Part shown: piece by piece, positions 33,909-44,005 of the stretch
Layout: every line of letters begins with the position of its first letter
How positions within the stretch are numbered: position 1 is the stretch's first letter
Assembly: GCA_003243445.1 (NCBI GenBank)
Contig: QFQQ01000036.1
Coordinates: forward strand, 1-64,000
Source: Citrobacter freundii
GTDB lineage: Bacteria > Bacteroidota > Bacteroidia > Chitinophagales > Chitinophagaceae
DNA: 64,000 nucleotides
Direction of reading: 5' to 3'
Notes under the pieces: generated by a model
Seen by the model: the letters and a program-made list of their open reading frames with translations, nothing else
Databases searched by the model: none
Told to the model about the DNA's origin: nothing
Made by a program: the position numbers and the translations under genes

Positions 33909-35540
33909 TTATTTTTTACGCAGGTTCGGGTGAGGAGGAGCTACAGTTGCAGGTCCGTCTTCGCCGGCGCTAGCACCACGCAGATCAACGGTATTGCAAT
34001 CGCCACCTTCCTGGCCGTAGTTGAAGATAAAGCGGTCAGAACTGATACCTTCTTGCTCAACAAGTTGGTTGATCACTTTATTTACGTGATCCCAGCTCAG
34101 TTGCTGCTCTTTTTTGCTTGAAGAGCAATAACCTACTACTACCACTTTACATTCTGGGCTGTTGCGCAGTCTTGCAGCTACAGTTGAAAGTACAGCTTTC
34201 GCGTCAGCATCCAGGCTGTTGGAACCTGATTTGAATGTTACGCTTGGCAGAGTTCCAAGTTTAGTAGCGCAATCGTCAGTTTTGATCATGTATTTGCTGA
34301 AGCAAGTTGAATCAGGGCATGGGCAAGTACCTACGCCGTCAGCATCAACAGGCTGGCAATATGTTGGAGTAACCAGTTGTTTGTCTTTGTAATCAGGTAC
34401 ACCATCACCATCAGTGTCAAGAGCAACACCATGAGAGTTAACCGGAGCACCAGCAGGAGTTTGTTCCTGGTCGAACTGGTCAGTGATACCGTCACCATCG
34501 CTATCAGGCAGAACTGGTTTTGGCAGTCTCATCAGGCGTGGGTTGCGGATCTCGCTGTAAGCATAATCCAGTGGGTTCAGCCAGTACAGCGGTTCAACAG
34601 CTTTTTTACCGAGGTTATAGTTCAGACCCAGTGACAGGAAATGAAATGCATCATAGTCACGAGTCAGGTCACCTTGTTCAGCCCAACGCTGACCGTCCAG
34701 CAGATCATCTTTCACGAATGTCCAGCGATCTTCCAGGGCGATATTCCATTTGTTGCTGAGTTTGAATGCGATACCAGCACCCAGTGTGAAGCTTGGGCGG
34801 AAGGTGTCATTAAATAAAGTAGGCAGAACTTGTTTGTCATTTTCTGCACGTGTTTCGTAAGAGTCATCCAGCGCATTTTTCAATGCTTTACGGGTGTCTT
34901 TACGGTTCTCATACACGTTACCTGCGATCGCGTTGAACTCATTTGTGTAGATGGTACCAGTCGCGTCGTTGGCAGCGTTGATCCTTGCATCATAGATCAT
35001 CCCGCCGATACCACCGAACAGGTAGAAGTTCATACCGGTTTTCGCTTTGTGAAAACGAATGTTATTCAAGGTAATAACACCTTGCAGGGACAGATCCTGA
35101 ACACGCGTTTTGTAGTTGGTATAGATCAGCTGACCAGGTGCATACCCATCAGTAACCCATGGAGTATTTGGATGAACGCCAGTCTGTTTCCAGTTCAGGC
35201 CTCTTGGTTCACCAAACACATACTCCAATCTTGCAGAAAACACATAACCAAATGATTTGCGGATGTGTGCACCGAAGTTCGGAGCTGTAAAAAACACAGA
35301 CGGGATATCGCCTGCAATATGAGCAAGGCCATATTTAACGCCTATTTCCCATTGGTTGCGAGGTTTCGCAGGGAAATTGTAAGTGCCGTTCAGAAATTCG
35401 GTATGCTGAGGCATCCTCTTAGACGGAACAACGGAAGAATCAGAAGGGTCATAACTCCCACCAGTTTTCACCTGGGCAAAGCCATATGACGCCAGAAGGC
35501 AGAGTGAAGCTGCCAACAGTGTGTACTTTTTGCTTACCAT
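33909..35540 (-). CDS. OmpA-family outer membrane protein with thrombospondin type 3 repeats
   Basis: 543 aa. Signal peptide MVSKKYTLLAASLCLLASYG, then an N-terminal outer-membrane beta-barrel of about 320 residues. Calcium-binding type 3 repeats follow (DSDGDGITDQFDQEQTP and LDTDGDGVPDYKD). The C-terminal OmpA peptidoglycan-binding domain (about 435-520) carries VVVGYCSSSKKEQQLSWDHV in place of the usual GHTD motif, so ligand binding may differ. It has the best promoter of the window (35587-35617), which suggests abundant expression. Confidence 0.9.
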   Translation of the reverse strand: MVSKKYTLLAASLCLLASYGFAQVKTGGSYDPSDSSVVPSKRMPQHTEFLNGTYNFPAKPRNQWEIGVKYGLAHIAGDIPSVFFTAPNFGAHIRKSFGYVFSARLEYVFGEPRGLNWKQTGVHPNTPWVTDGYAPGQLIYTNYKTRVQDLSLQGVITLNNIRFHKAKTGMNFYLFGGIGGMIYDARINAANDATGTIYTNEFNAIAGNVYENRKDTRKALKNALDDSYETRAENDKQVLPTLFNDTFRPSFTLGAGIAFKLSNKWNIALEDRWTFVKDDLLDGQRWAEQGDLTRDYDAFHFLSLGLNYNLGKKAVEPLYWLNPLDYAYSEIRNPRLMRLPKPVLPDSDGDGITDQFDQEQTPAGAPVNSHGVALDTDGDGVPDYKDKQLVTPTYCQPVDADGVGTCPCPDSTCFSKYMIKTDDCATKLGTLPSVTFKSGSNSLDADAKAVLSTVAARLRNSPECKVVVVGYCSSSKKEQQLSWDHVNKVINQLVEQEGISSDRFIFNYGQEGGDCNTVDLRGASAGEDGPATVAPPHPNLRKK

Positions 35541-35586
35541 AACTTAAGGATTAAGATTTACGAAAAAACAATGTCCTAACAAAGTG

Positions 35587-35617
35587 CAAAATTATGCTTT
35601 GATGCTTAATTACCAAA
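35587..35617 (-). promoter_or_regulatory. Consensus promoter of the OmpA-family gene
   Basis: On the minus strand TTTG (35617-35614), a 19-base spacer and TAATTTTG (35594-35587) fully match the Bacteroidota consensus. The predicted leader is about 40 bases. Confidence 0.75.
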
Positions 35618-35738
35618 TTTTTGTGAAAATTCTTTCAGGCTTTTCCTGTTAGATGTCAAGTACTTAGTCAAAAAAAATGCCCAGATTGATGCATAGTGCC
35701 ACATTTATTTTTTGCGACGTAAATTGCCGTTTTATATT

Positions 35739-36701
35739 ATGAGCCTTCCTGTCGGACTAATCGAAAACGAACTGAAAATCTTCGAATCGCGTTTTAGAGA
35801 CGCGGTGAAAAGCCAGACTCCATTGCTGGACCGTATTATGCGTTACATAGTTAAGCGCAAAGGAAAACAGCTGCGGCCTATGTTCGTGCTGCTGTCTGCG
35901 AAGCTTTGCGGAGAAGTATCAGAACCCGCCTACCGGGCGGCTTCACTCGTAGAAGTACTTCATACTGCGACACTTGTGCATGATGATGTAGTGGATGATT
36001 CTGAAGAACGCCGTGGTTTTTTTTCCGTTTATGCGCTTTGGAAAAATAAAGTTTCCGTGCTTGTCGGAGACTATCTTCTCGCAAAAGGACTGCTTCTTTC
36101 ACTCGATCATAATGACTATCGTATCCTCCATATTTTGTCGGATGCAGTACGAAAAATGAGTGAAGGAGAGCTCTTACAACTGGAAAAATCACGCTCACTT
36201 AACCTGCGCGAGGACATTTATTTTGAAATAATCCGCAATAAAACTGCTTCTCTCCTCGCTTCGGCATGCTCTGCCGGCGCCTGGTCGACGAGCAAAAACG
36301 ATGAAATTGCAGAAAAAATGCGCCTATTTGGGGAAAAAACTGGCATCGCTTTCCAAATAAAGGACGACCTTTTCGACTATTCCAGTGACAATGTTGGAAA
36401 ACCAACCGGCAACGACATCAAAGAAAAAAAACTGACCCTACCTCTTATATATACCCTGAACAACACGGATAAGAAAACCCGCACTGAGATCATCTATATC
36501 CTGAAAAACAAAAATACCGACAGGGAAAAAGTAAACTGGGTGATCAGTAAAGTGAAAGAAGCCGGCGGAATACAATATGCCACGGATAAAATGAATGAGT
36601 ACAAACGTGAAGCGCTGGACATATTACATCAATTCCCGGAATCTCCCATCCGCAAAGGCCTGGAAGATCTTGTTCTCTATGTGACGGACCGCAAATACTG
36701 A
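35739..36701 (+). CDS. Polyprenyl diphosphate synthase (trans-isoprenyl)
   Basis: A 320-aa enzyme that elongates isoprenoid diphosphates, most likely octaprenyl or heptaprenyl for menaquinone. The first Asp-rich motif is LVHDDVVDDSEERRG and the second is IKDDLFDYSSD, followed by GKPTGNDIKEKKLTLPLI. KRKGKQLRPMFVLLSAK near the N-terminus binds diphosphate. I start at the ATG at 35739 (MSLPVGLIENELKIF); the frame begins nine codons earlier without family similarity. Chain length cannot be fixed by eye. Confidence 0.93.
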   Translation: MSLPVGLIENELKIFESRFRDAVKSQTPLLDRIMRYIVKRKGKQLRPMFVLLSAKLCGEVSEPAYRAASLVEVLHTATLVHDDVVDDSEERRGFFSVYALWKNKVSVLVGDYLLAKGLLLSLDHNDYRILHILSDAVRKMSEGELLQLEKSRSLNLREDIYFEIIRNKTASLLASACSAGAWSTSKNDEIAEKMRLFGEKTGIAFQIKDDLFDYSSDNVGKPTGNDIKEKKLTLPLIYTLNNTDKKTRTEIIYILKNKNTDREKVNWVISKVKEAGGIQYATDKMNEYKREALDILHQFPESPIRKGLEDLVLYVTDRKY

Positions 36702-36739
36702 CCAGCAGCCGCGCCTAACTCAGGTTTTACCACCATACG

Positions 36740-36835
36740 AGTTTAAAAGTTTGAAGGTTTAATGTTTGAACTTTCCTGTTTTACCGAAACCAGGGGTCAA
36801 CATTAGCCTTTTAAACCTTTAAGCTTAAAACCTTG
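36740..36835. repeat. Inverted pair of GTTTAAA-type arrays
   Basis: Imperfect 7-8 base units in GTTTAAAAGTTTGAAGGTTT (from 36740) face the complementary CCTTTTAAACCTTTAAGC (from about 36807) across roughly 30 bases. It fills the gap between the polyprenyl synthase gene and recJ. A related tract lies at 26093-26116. Confidence 0.55.
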
Positions 36836-36842
36836 CCCCTTT

Positions 36843-38546
36843 ATGACGCCGAAAAGATGGAATATAAAAAGAACTGATGCCGACGCCGCCCACGCATTGC
36901 GTCTTGCACTCAAAATACATCCCATATTGTGCGAACTGCTTGTACAACGTAATATCCGCACTTTTGATGAAGCCCGCGATTTCTTCCGGCCGGATATCAA
37001 TCATCTCCACGACCCATGGCTGATGAAAGACATGGAAAAAGCTGTTGATCGCATCATTCGGGCTGTTGGTGATGAGGAAAAGATTCTTGTATACGGAGAT
37101 TATGATGTAGATGGAACTACGGCTGTAGCCAGCATGTATTCTTTTCTAAGGAAAATCCATCCGCATCTCGACTTCTATGTACCACACCGCTATCGCGAAG
37201 GATATGGTGTGAGTAAGGCAGGTATTGACTTTGCCAAAGAGAATGGCTTCAACCTGATCATCTCACTTGATTGCGGAATCAAATCTATAGAACTGATAGC
37301 CTATGCCAAACAGCTGGGCATTGAATTCATCGTATGTGATCACCACTTGCCGGATGAAGAATTGCCTGATGCAGTAGCCATACTTAACCCCAAACAAAAA
37401 GATTGCCCTTATCCATATAAAGAACTTTGCGGCTGCGGTGTTGGCTTCAAATTAATGACCGCACTTGCAGATAAACTGGATCTTCCATCTGCATGGGCCT
37501 TTGAATACCTGGACCTCGTGGCAACCGCGATCGCAGCTGATATAGTACCAATGACCGGCGAGAACCGCGTGATGGCTTTTCATGGCTTGAAAAAAGTAAA
37601 TGAAAATCCGAACAATGGTATCAAAGCATTATGTACACTGAGCCAATTGCAGCTTCCGCTGGATATAAATAACCTCGTGTTCATGATCGCTCCACGCGTT
37701 AACGCTGCGGGAAGAATGGACGATGCAAAAAAAGCTGTGCAATTATTTGTGGCTACTGAGTATGCTGATGCGTTGCTTTATGCGGAAATGCTGCACAATG
37801 ATAATTCTGACAGAAAAGAAGCCGACAACAATACTACGCAGGAAGCGCTTGCGCTGATCGGTGAAAATACAGCCTGGATCTCCAGTAAATCAACTGTTGT
37901 TTTTCAACCGCACTGGCATAAAGGTGTAGTCGGTATTGTTGCATCAAGGCTGATCGAGAATTATTACCGGCCGACAATTGTGCTCACCCGATCCGGCGAT
38001 TATGCGGCAGGAAGTGCACGAAGCGTTCCGGGGTTTAACCTGTATGAAGCCATTCATGCATGCCGCGAACACCTATTGGGTTATGGCGGCCATTTCGCTG
38101 CCGCAGGAATGACGCTGGAGATCCACCAGGTGGAAGCATTCCGGCAGAAGTTCGAAGAAGTGGTGGCGGCCACGATCGATCCTGACTTACTGATCCCTGA
38201 AATTGTAATCGATGCAGAGATCCGGTTCAGTGATATCACACCAGGATTTTACAGTATTCTTAGCCAGATGGAACCATTTGGACCGGAGAATTTGCGACCC
38301 GTCTTTATAGCGCGGAGTGTTACTGACACTGGTTTTTCCAAAGTTGTAAAAGAATTGCACCTGAAGTTTTCCTTGCGTCAGGGAGCATCCACTTTTACCG
38401 GCATTGGTTTCAATATGGCAGATAAAATGTCTTTACTTGAAAATAAAAAGCCGGTCGATGTTGTATTTAAACTTGACGAAAACGAATGGAACGGACAAAA
38501 GAATCTGCAGATAAGGGTCATTGATGTCCGGCCGGCACAGAGCTAA
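36843..38546 (+). CDS. recJ: Single-stranded-DNA-specific exonuclease RecJ
   Basis: A 567-aa 5'-3' exonuclease of the DHH superfamily, used in recombination and mismatch repair. Metal-binding motifs are VYGDYDVDGTTAVASMYSF (motif I), ISLDCGI, and IVCDHHLPDE (the DHH motif). MIAPRVNAAGRMDDAKKAVQ leads to the DHHA1 part with GYGGHFAAAGMTL, and an OB-fold follows at the C-terminus. Length is normal. It is followed by a 17-bp hairpin terminator. Confidence 0.97.
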   Translation: MTPKRWNIKRTDADAAHALRLALKIHPILCELLVQRNIRTFDEARDFFRPDINHLHDPWLMKDMEKAVDRIIRAVGDEEKILVYGDYDVDGTTAVASMYSFLRKIHPHLDFYVPHRYREGYGVSKAGIDFAKENGFNLIISLDCGIKSIELIAYAKQLGIEFIVCDHHLPDEELPDAVAILNPKQKDCPYPYKELCGCGVGFKLMTALADKLDLPSAWAFEYLDLVATAIAADIVPMTGENRVMAFHGLKKVNENPNNGIKALCTLSQLQLPLDINNLVFMIAPRVNAAGRMDDAKKAVQLFVATEYADALLYAEMLHNDNSDRKEADNNTTQEALALIGENTAWISSKSTVVFQPHWHKGVVGIVASRLIENYYRPTIVLTRSGDYAAGSARSVPGFNLYEAIHACREHLLGYGGHFAAAGMTLEIHQVEAFRQKFEEVVAATIDPDLLIPEIVIDAEIRFSDITPGFYSILSQMEPFGPENLRPVFIARSVTDTGFSKVVKELHLKFSLRQGASTFTGIGFNMADKMSLLENKKPVDVVFKLDENEWNGQKNLQIRVIDVRPAQS

Positions 38547-38569
38547 GTCCTTGAAATATCATTCCAGCA

Positions 38570-38622
38570 AATACCTGCATCCTTCCTCCTTACATTAATA
38601 CGGAAGGATGCAGGTATTATTG
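38570..38622 (+). terminator. Hairpin downstream of recJ
   Basis: A perfect 17-bp stem (38570-38586 with 38602-38618, core CCTGCATCCTTCC / GGAAGGATGCAGG) has a 15-base loop, then ATTATTGTT. The T-tract is weak. The rest of 38623-38927 holds no recognisable gene and is the upstream region of the large nuclease gene. Confidence 0.75.
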
Positions 38623-38927
38623 TTCACGCCAATGCCGACGGCACAAAAAGGCTTAGCAGGTTATATTCTTTTGCCAGCCAGGACATACTATCCTATTATC
38701 CATTGGTAAGAATTATTTCACACCTTCCTCCTGTTTCATATCTGTTTATTACTTAGCTTAGTTTCCCAATCCTCGAAGAACTATCTCTGATAGTAGTTAG
38801 CCACCCCGACAAAATCCACCATTTATATTTCGACCCGTACCCTGATCATCGTCCGGTTGCCCTGCGCAATTGGCCATAAACTGTTTTTTCTTTTCATAAC
38901 ATAACATGGTTCTTATTCACCAAACAA

Positions 38928-41900
38928 ATGAGTATGAGAAAAATCTACCTGCAATTGCTGGGCTGTTGTCTGGCAGTACTTTTCAGTTTTTATGGTCATG
39001 CACAGGTTGTGATCAGCCAGGTGTATGGCGGCGGCGGTAATTCCGGTGCCACATTGAAAAATGATTTTATTGAATTGTTCAACCCGACCAGTTCAACGAT
39101 CGATCTTTCGGGTTGGTCAGTACAGTATGCCAGTGCCTCCGGAACAGCCTGGCAGGTAACACCCTTATCAGGGTCGATTGCTCCCGGCCACTATTATCTT
39201 ATCCAGGAAGCCGCTGGCGCCGCCGGCACACAGGATCTTCCAACACCGGATGCCATCGGTACGATCCTAATGTCAGGCACGTCCGCAAAAGTCGCCCTCG
39301 TCAATAGCACCGTTGCATTGGCAGGCGCCTGCCCCAGCGGAGTTATCGATCTGGTTGGTTTTGGTACAGCAAACTGTTTTGAAGGCTCCGGTGCGGTTGC
39401 GACGCTTTCCAACTCAACTGCGGCAATCCGTTCGGCAAATGGATGTACTGATACCAATAATAACACCAGCGATTTCATAACCGGCACCCCTAACCCGCGC
39501 AATTCAGCATCACCGGCAAATTCCTGCGGAGGCTGTACTCCTCCGAATAATCAGCCAACCGCCTTGTCAATCACTCCGGCTATTACTTCTGCCAATGGCT
39601 CATTCACTGCAGCTGCAGCCGGTGCTGTGGCGGCTGATAATTACCTCGTATTATACAGCACATCGAATACATTGTCCCAGACACCTGTTTCCGGCAATGC
39701 CTATGCCGCCGGTGAAACGGTGGGCAATGCAATTGTCGCGGCGTTTGGAGCTTCAACTTCCTTCACCATCAGCGGTCTGTCCGCGTCCAGCACTTATTAT
39801 GTTTTTGTTTTTGCAGAAAGCAATACAGGCACCTGCTACAATACCAACTCTCCATTGACGGGTTCATTTACTACAGAAGCAAATCCAGCCCCTGTAGCAA
39901 ATATTGCGGCTGGTACCAATGCAGCAGAACCTTCCACCAACGGAAGCTTTGTTGTTGCGCTCACAAGCCCGGCGCCTGCAGGAGGTGTCAGCATAACCTA
40001 TACACTTGGAGGTACTGCCGTGATCAATACAGATTATACAGATCCGCAGAACGGAATACTGGTCATACCAGCGGGCGCGGGCAGCGGCACGATCCAACTC
40101 AACGTAATAGATGACGCGATCGCAGAAGCACTGAAAACGATTACTGTTTCACTGACGGGAGCGAACAATGGATACATCATTGGCACCGCCACCGCATCCA
40201 TTGGCCTTTCAGATAATGATGTTGCCGCTGCAATTCCACTGGCAAATCCTTATACGCAGGACTTCAATTCCCTGGCAAACACGGGGACTGGCATTACCTG
40301 GACAGACAACACGACCATTCCCGGATGGTATTCAAGCCGGGTGATATACAACGCAGGTAACGGCGGAAGCAATGCCGGCGCACTTTATAGTTTTGGTGCA
40401 ACAGGTTCGGCAGACCGGGCACTTGGCAGCATCGGTTCAGGCAGTACCGGAACTGTATTATACGGAGCAAGATTTGTAAATAATACAGGCGGCGCAGTCA
40501 CTTCTTTGAAGGTCGCTTATAAAGGAGAACAATGGAGAAATGGTGGTGTGGCTGCAGTGCAAACTGTGAACTTCGCCTATCAAAGCGGAGCAAGTGTGGC
40601 TTCATTATCAACCGGCGATTGGACCGCGGTAACAAATCTTAATTTCAACAGCCCGGTCACAGGAACAACGGCGTCAGCGCTCGATGGAAATTTACCTGCA
40701 AACTCAACCATTGTTGTATATACCATACATGGACTGAATATTCCTGCAGGCAATGAGCTCATGATCCGTTGGGAAGATATCGATCACAGCGGTGCCGATC
40801 ATGGCCTTGCGATCGACAGCTTCAGTATTGAAGCAAACCCGCAGGATCTTATAGCACCCGTAGCTGTTACGCTTTTCCCCGCAAACGGCGCAACAGATGT
40901 TTCAACAAACACCTCGTTGTCCGTTGTGTTTGACGAACCAGTGCAAAAAGCGAGCGGGAATATTATTATCCGTAAAGTATCTGATAATACAGTCATACAA
41001 ACATTCAATATTACTGATGCGGCAGTGATTGTTTCAGGCAATACGTTGTCATTCAACCTGGCCAATCTCGCTGCAAGCACTGCTTATTCCGTTGAGATCA
41101 CGAATGGTGCAATTGAAGATCTTGCAGGTAATGACTTTGCGGGTATTGCACCGGCAAACTGGTCATTCACCACAGGAATAACATTCTATACCGCCGCCTT
41201 CAATAGCTGTACAACAGGGTTGACTGATGGATTTACGCAATACAGCAGCATCGGTGATATCGTTTGGGCATGCACAACATTTGGCCGCGACCCGAATGCA
41301 CCCGCTGGCACGGCACCATTCCCGAATGCTGTGCAGATAAATGGTTTTGCAAATGGCACGAACGTGCATAATGTGGATTGGCTGATCTCTCCGTCATTCA
41401 ACCTGCAGAATACAACATTCCCATTACTGAGTTTCTGGAGCAGAACAGCATTTAACGGGCCACCATTGCAATTGAAAGTGTCTACAGATTACAATGGAGG
41501 CAACCCGGATCTTGCAACATGGACGACCATCAACGGTAAGTTCCCCGGTCAGACTTCCAATACCTGGACGTTATCATCAGGAATAAATCTTTCTGCGTTC
41601 AAGGGAACCAATGTTCACTTTGCATTTGTCTACAATTCATCGGAAGATGATGGTGCACGCTGGACGATTGACGATGTAAACATCGCCGACTCCCCGGTGC
41701 CTCCGCCGCCAGGTCTTACAGTCAGCACCACTGATATCCGTTTCAATTATGTAGCAGCCGGAGCAACTGCTGATAAAAACTTCAGCTTTACGGGTAATGA
41801 CCTTACATCAGGCGTTTCGCTTTCAGCAGCCGGCGATTTCCTGTTGTCAAAGGACGGTGTACAATACAGCCCATCACTCGTATATACGCAGGAAGAAGCA

Positions 41901-43838
41901 AACAATGTTGAGCAAACTGTTCATGTAAGATTTGCGCCTTCTCAGCAAGGTCAGCATTTCACCGGAACGATCACGCTCAATATGCAGGATACGTCTGCAG
42001 TTGTTACACTGGCCGGCACAAGCATCGATCCGCTTACAACACTTGAAGTGGTTAACTGGAATATCGAATGGTTTGGCAGCCCCGTCGAAGGCCCAACAAA
42101 CGATGATCAACAGGAACAGAATGTGAAAACGATCCTGCAAAATGTAGGCGCGGATGTGTATGCGCTGGCGGAAGTAGTGAGTGAAGAACGCCTGGCAAAT
42201 ATCGTTTCGCAAATGCCAGGGTATTCTTACGTGATCAGCAATTATGGTTCGCACACCAATACATCAGTGAATCCTCCGTCTGCTCTTGCGGCGGCTCAGA
42301 AACTTGCTTTTGTATATAAAACATCTGTGTTGAGCAATATCACTACGGCCCCATTGCTCTCACAGGGGATCAACTCTTCAGCAGATATCAGCAATCCTGC
42401 ATATAATTATTGGGCAAGTGGCCGCTTCCCATTCATGATGAGTGCGGACGTGACGCTGAATTGCGTTACAAAGAATGTCAAATTCATCATCGTTCATGCA
42501 AAAGCAAATACCTCACCTACTGCCACTTCTTATGACAGAAGAAAAAGAGGTGCAGATACATTGTACCAGTTGCTGAATACGCAATTTGCGAACGATAACA
42601 TCATCATCCTTGGAGATTTTAACGACGATCTTGATCAGTCTATAACTGCAGGGTTCACCACTACTTCATGGAATACGTTTGTAAATGATCAGACCAACTA
42701 TGATCCATTGACCTTACCACTGAGTCTTGCCGGTAAAAAATCAACCGTCAGTTACAATGATGTGATCGATCACGTGATCGTATCGAATGAAATGTCGGCT
42801 TATTATATGGACTCAACGGCGAGCATCCTGAATGATGTAACCGGCCTGGTGGGCAACTACGGTTCAACCACCACGGATCACTACCCTGTATTCACCCGCT
42901 ACCGCTTCGGCAACGGTACACCTCCGGTGATCACTGTCTGCCCGGCACCGCAATCCTTCTGTCCGGGTACGGATGGAAACTACACCATTCCTGTTATTGA
43001 AGCCACTGATGATTGCGGCGCAGTGACAGTCACCTACAACATCACCGGTGCCACTGCACGCAGCGGAACGGGTACGAATGCGAGTGGCACATTCAATACA
43101 GGTGTAAGTGTGATCAACTGGACGGTAAAAGATGCGCAGGGTAATACCAGTACCTGTCAGACTACCGTAACTGTAAACGAAGCACCCGCGGTGCTGATCC
43201 CGGATGCGTTTGCACTATCAAGTGGAACAACCGCTAATACAGTTTACCAGGGCTATGCTCCTGCTTCTTCGATCACATTGACTGCAACGGGCGCGGGCAA
43301 CTACACATATGTTTGGTCAACCGGCGCAACAACCCAGAATATCACTGTAACACCGGCTACAACGACCACTTACACTGTTACAGCAAAAGATGCCAATGGC
43401 TGCCAGGCAACTGCCAGCAAAACCATTATGTTGAAGGATATCCGGGGCGGACGTAAACTTGACAAGGTGTTGATCTGCCATAAACCCGGTAACATCAACA
43501 GTACGCTGGAAGTCGACCAGAACGCAGTTGCAGCTCATCTCGCTCATGGCGATGCGCTCGGAAGCTGCGGACCTGTGCAGCAATATCCTCCGCTCAACGT
43601 AACGGCAAGTCCGAATCCAACGGTAAACAGCTTCCTGATCACGATCAGGGGAGGCAATCCAATGGATGCGGTGAGCATGAAAGTGTATAATATCCTGGGC
43701 AGGCTGGTTGAGCAAAAACAACATCTGCAGACCGGCCAGTCGTTCAGAATTGGCCAGGATTATAAAATTGGTTTGTATCTGGTCGAATTCAGCCAGGGCA
43801 GGGATAAGGAGATCCTGCTGTTGCTAAAACTCAGATAA
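38928..43838 (+). CDS. Multidomain T9SS-secreted nuclease (lamin-tail, Calx-beta, Ig-like, EEP, HYR, sorting domain)
   Basis: A 1636-aa modular extracellular protein. After the signal peptide (ends GHAQ) the order is as follows. A lamin-tail domain (VVISQVYGGGGNSGATLKND) comes first, then a fibronectin-like region. A Calx-beta-like domain (AEPSTNGSFVVALTSP) is next, then an MAM/J-type jelly-roll region. A bacterial Ig-like Big_5 domain (FPANGATDVSTNTSLSVVFD) precedes a second jelly-roll with WLISPSFNLQ. The EEP nuclease domain has NWNIEWFG, ALAEVVSE, ILGDFNDD, VIDHVIVSN and TTDHYPVFTRY, so its active site is complete. HYR and PKD-like domains follow, and the type IX secretion sorting domain (SPNPTVNSFLIT ... 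LKLR) ends the protein. It likely degrades extracellular nucleic acid for phosphate or nitrogen. Monocistronic. Confidence 0.9.
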   Translation: MSMRKIYLQLLGCCLAVLFSFYGHAQVVISQVYGGGGNSGATLKNDFIELFNPTSSTIDLSGWSVQYASASGTAWQVTPLSGSIAPGHYYLIQEAAGAAGTQDLPTPDAIGTILMSGTSAKVALVNSTVALAGACPSGVIDLVGFGTANCFEGSGAVATLSNSTAAIRSANGCTDTNNNTSDFITGTPNPRNSASPANSCGGCTPPNNQPTALSITPAITSANGSFTAAAAGAVAADNYLVLYSTSNTLSQTPVSGNAYAAGETVGNAIVAAFGASTSFTISGLSASSTYYVFVFAESNTGTCYNTNSPLTGSFTTEANPAPVANIAAGTNAAEPSTNGSFVVALTSPAPAGGVSITYTLGGTAVINTDYTDPQNGILVIPAGAGSGTIQLNVIDDAIAEALKTITVSLTGANNGYIIGTATASIGLSDNDVAAAIPLANPYTQDFNSLANTGTGITWTDNTTIPGWYSSRVIYNAGNGGSNAGALYSFGATGSADRALGSIGSGSTGTVLYGARFVNNTGGAVTSLKVAYKGEQWRNGGVAAVQTVNFAYQSGASVASLSTGDWTAVTNLNFNSPVTGTTASALDGNLPANSTIVVYTIHGLNIPAGNELMIRWEDIDHSGADHGLAIDSFSIEANPQDLIAPVAVTLFPANGATDVSTNTSLSVVFDEPVQKASGNIIIRKVSDNTVIQTFNITDAAVIVSGNTLSFNLANLAASTAYSVEITNGAIEDLAGNDFAGIAPANWSFTTGITFYTAAFNSCTTGLTDGFTQYSSIGDIVWACTTFGRDPNAPAGTAPFPNAVQINGFANGTNVHNVDWLISPSFNLQNTTFPLLSFWSRTAFNGPPLQLKVSTDYNGGNPDLATWTTINGKFPGQTSNTWTLSSGINLSAFKGTNVHFAFVYNSSEDDGARWTIDDVNIADSPVPPPPGLTVSTTDIRFNYVAAGATADKNFSFTGNDLTSGVSLSAAGDFLLSKDGVQYSPSLVYTQEEANNVEQTVHVRFAPSQQGQHFTGTITLNMQDTSAVVTLAGTSIDPLTTLEVVNWNIEWFGSPVEGPTNDDQQEQNVKTILQNVGADVYALAEVVSEERLANIVSQMPGYSYVISNYGSHTNTSVNPPSALAAAQKLAFVYKTSVLSNITTAPLLSQGINSSADISNPAYNYWASGRFPFMMSADVTLNCVTKNVKFIIVHAKANTSPTATSYDRRKRGADTLYQLLNTQFANDNIIILGDFNDDLDQSITAGFTTTSWNTFVNDQTNYDPLTLPLSLAGKKSTVSYNDVIDHVIVSNEMSAYYMDSTASILNDVTGLVGNYGSTTTDHYPVFTRYRFGNGTPPVITVCPAPQSFCPGTDGNYTIPVIEATDDCGAVTVTYNITGATARSGTGTNASGTFNTGVSVINWTVKDAQGNTSTCQTTVTVNEAPAVLIPDAFALSSGTTANTVYQGYAPASSITLTATGAGNYTYVWSTGATTQNITVTPATTTTYTVTAKDANGCQATASKTIMLKDIRGGRKLDKVLICHKPGNINSTLEVDQNAVAAHLAHGDALGSCGPVQQYPPLNVTASPNPTVNSFLITIRGGNPMDAVSMKVYNILGRLVEQKQHLQTGQSFRIGQDYKIGLYLVEFSQGRDKEILLLLKLR

Positions 43839-43860
43839 GTAATTGTTTATTAATGGTTTC

Positions 43861-43898
43861 AAGACCCGTTTTCCGATCTGGATAGCGGGTCTTTTTAT
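43861..43898 (+). terminator. Terminator of the large nuclease gene
   Basis: AAGACCCG (43861-43868) pairs with CGGGTCTT (43886-43893) and is followed by TTTATT. It starts 22 bases after the stop codon. Confidence 0.8.
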
Positions 43899-43970
43899 TA
43901 CCGGGCTATTACCCTGAGGGCTCGATTTTTACTTTTAAATTTTTACTTTTGACTTAACATTTCACAGTAC

Positions 43971-44001
43971 TTGGCTCCTTCACCGGATTTTGTTACTTTT
44001 G
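43971..44001 (+). promoter_or_regulatory. Promoter of the rpsF-rpsR-rplI operon
   Basis: TTG (43971-43973), a 20-base spacer and TACTTTTG (43994-44001). The spacing is identical to the two structured-RNA promoters. It predicts a leader of about 100 bases before rpsF. Confidence 0.75.
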
Positions 44002-44005
44002 CAGC

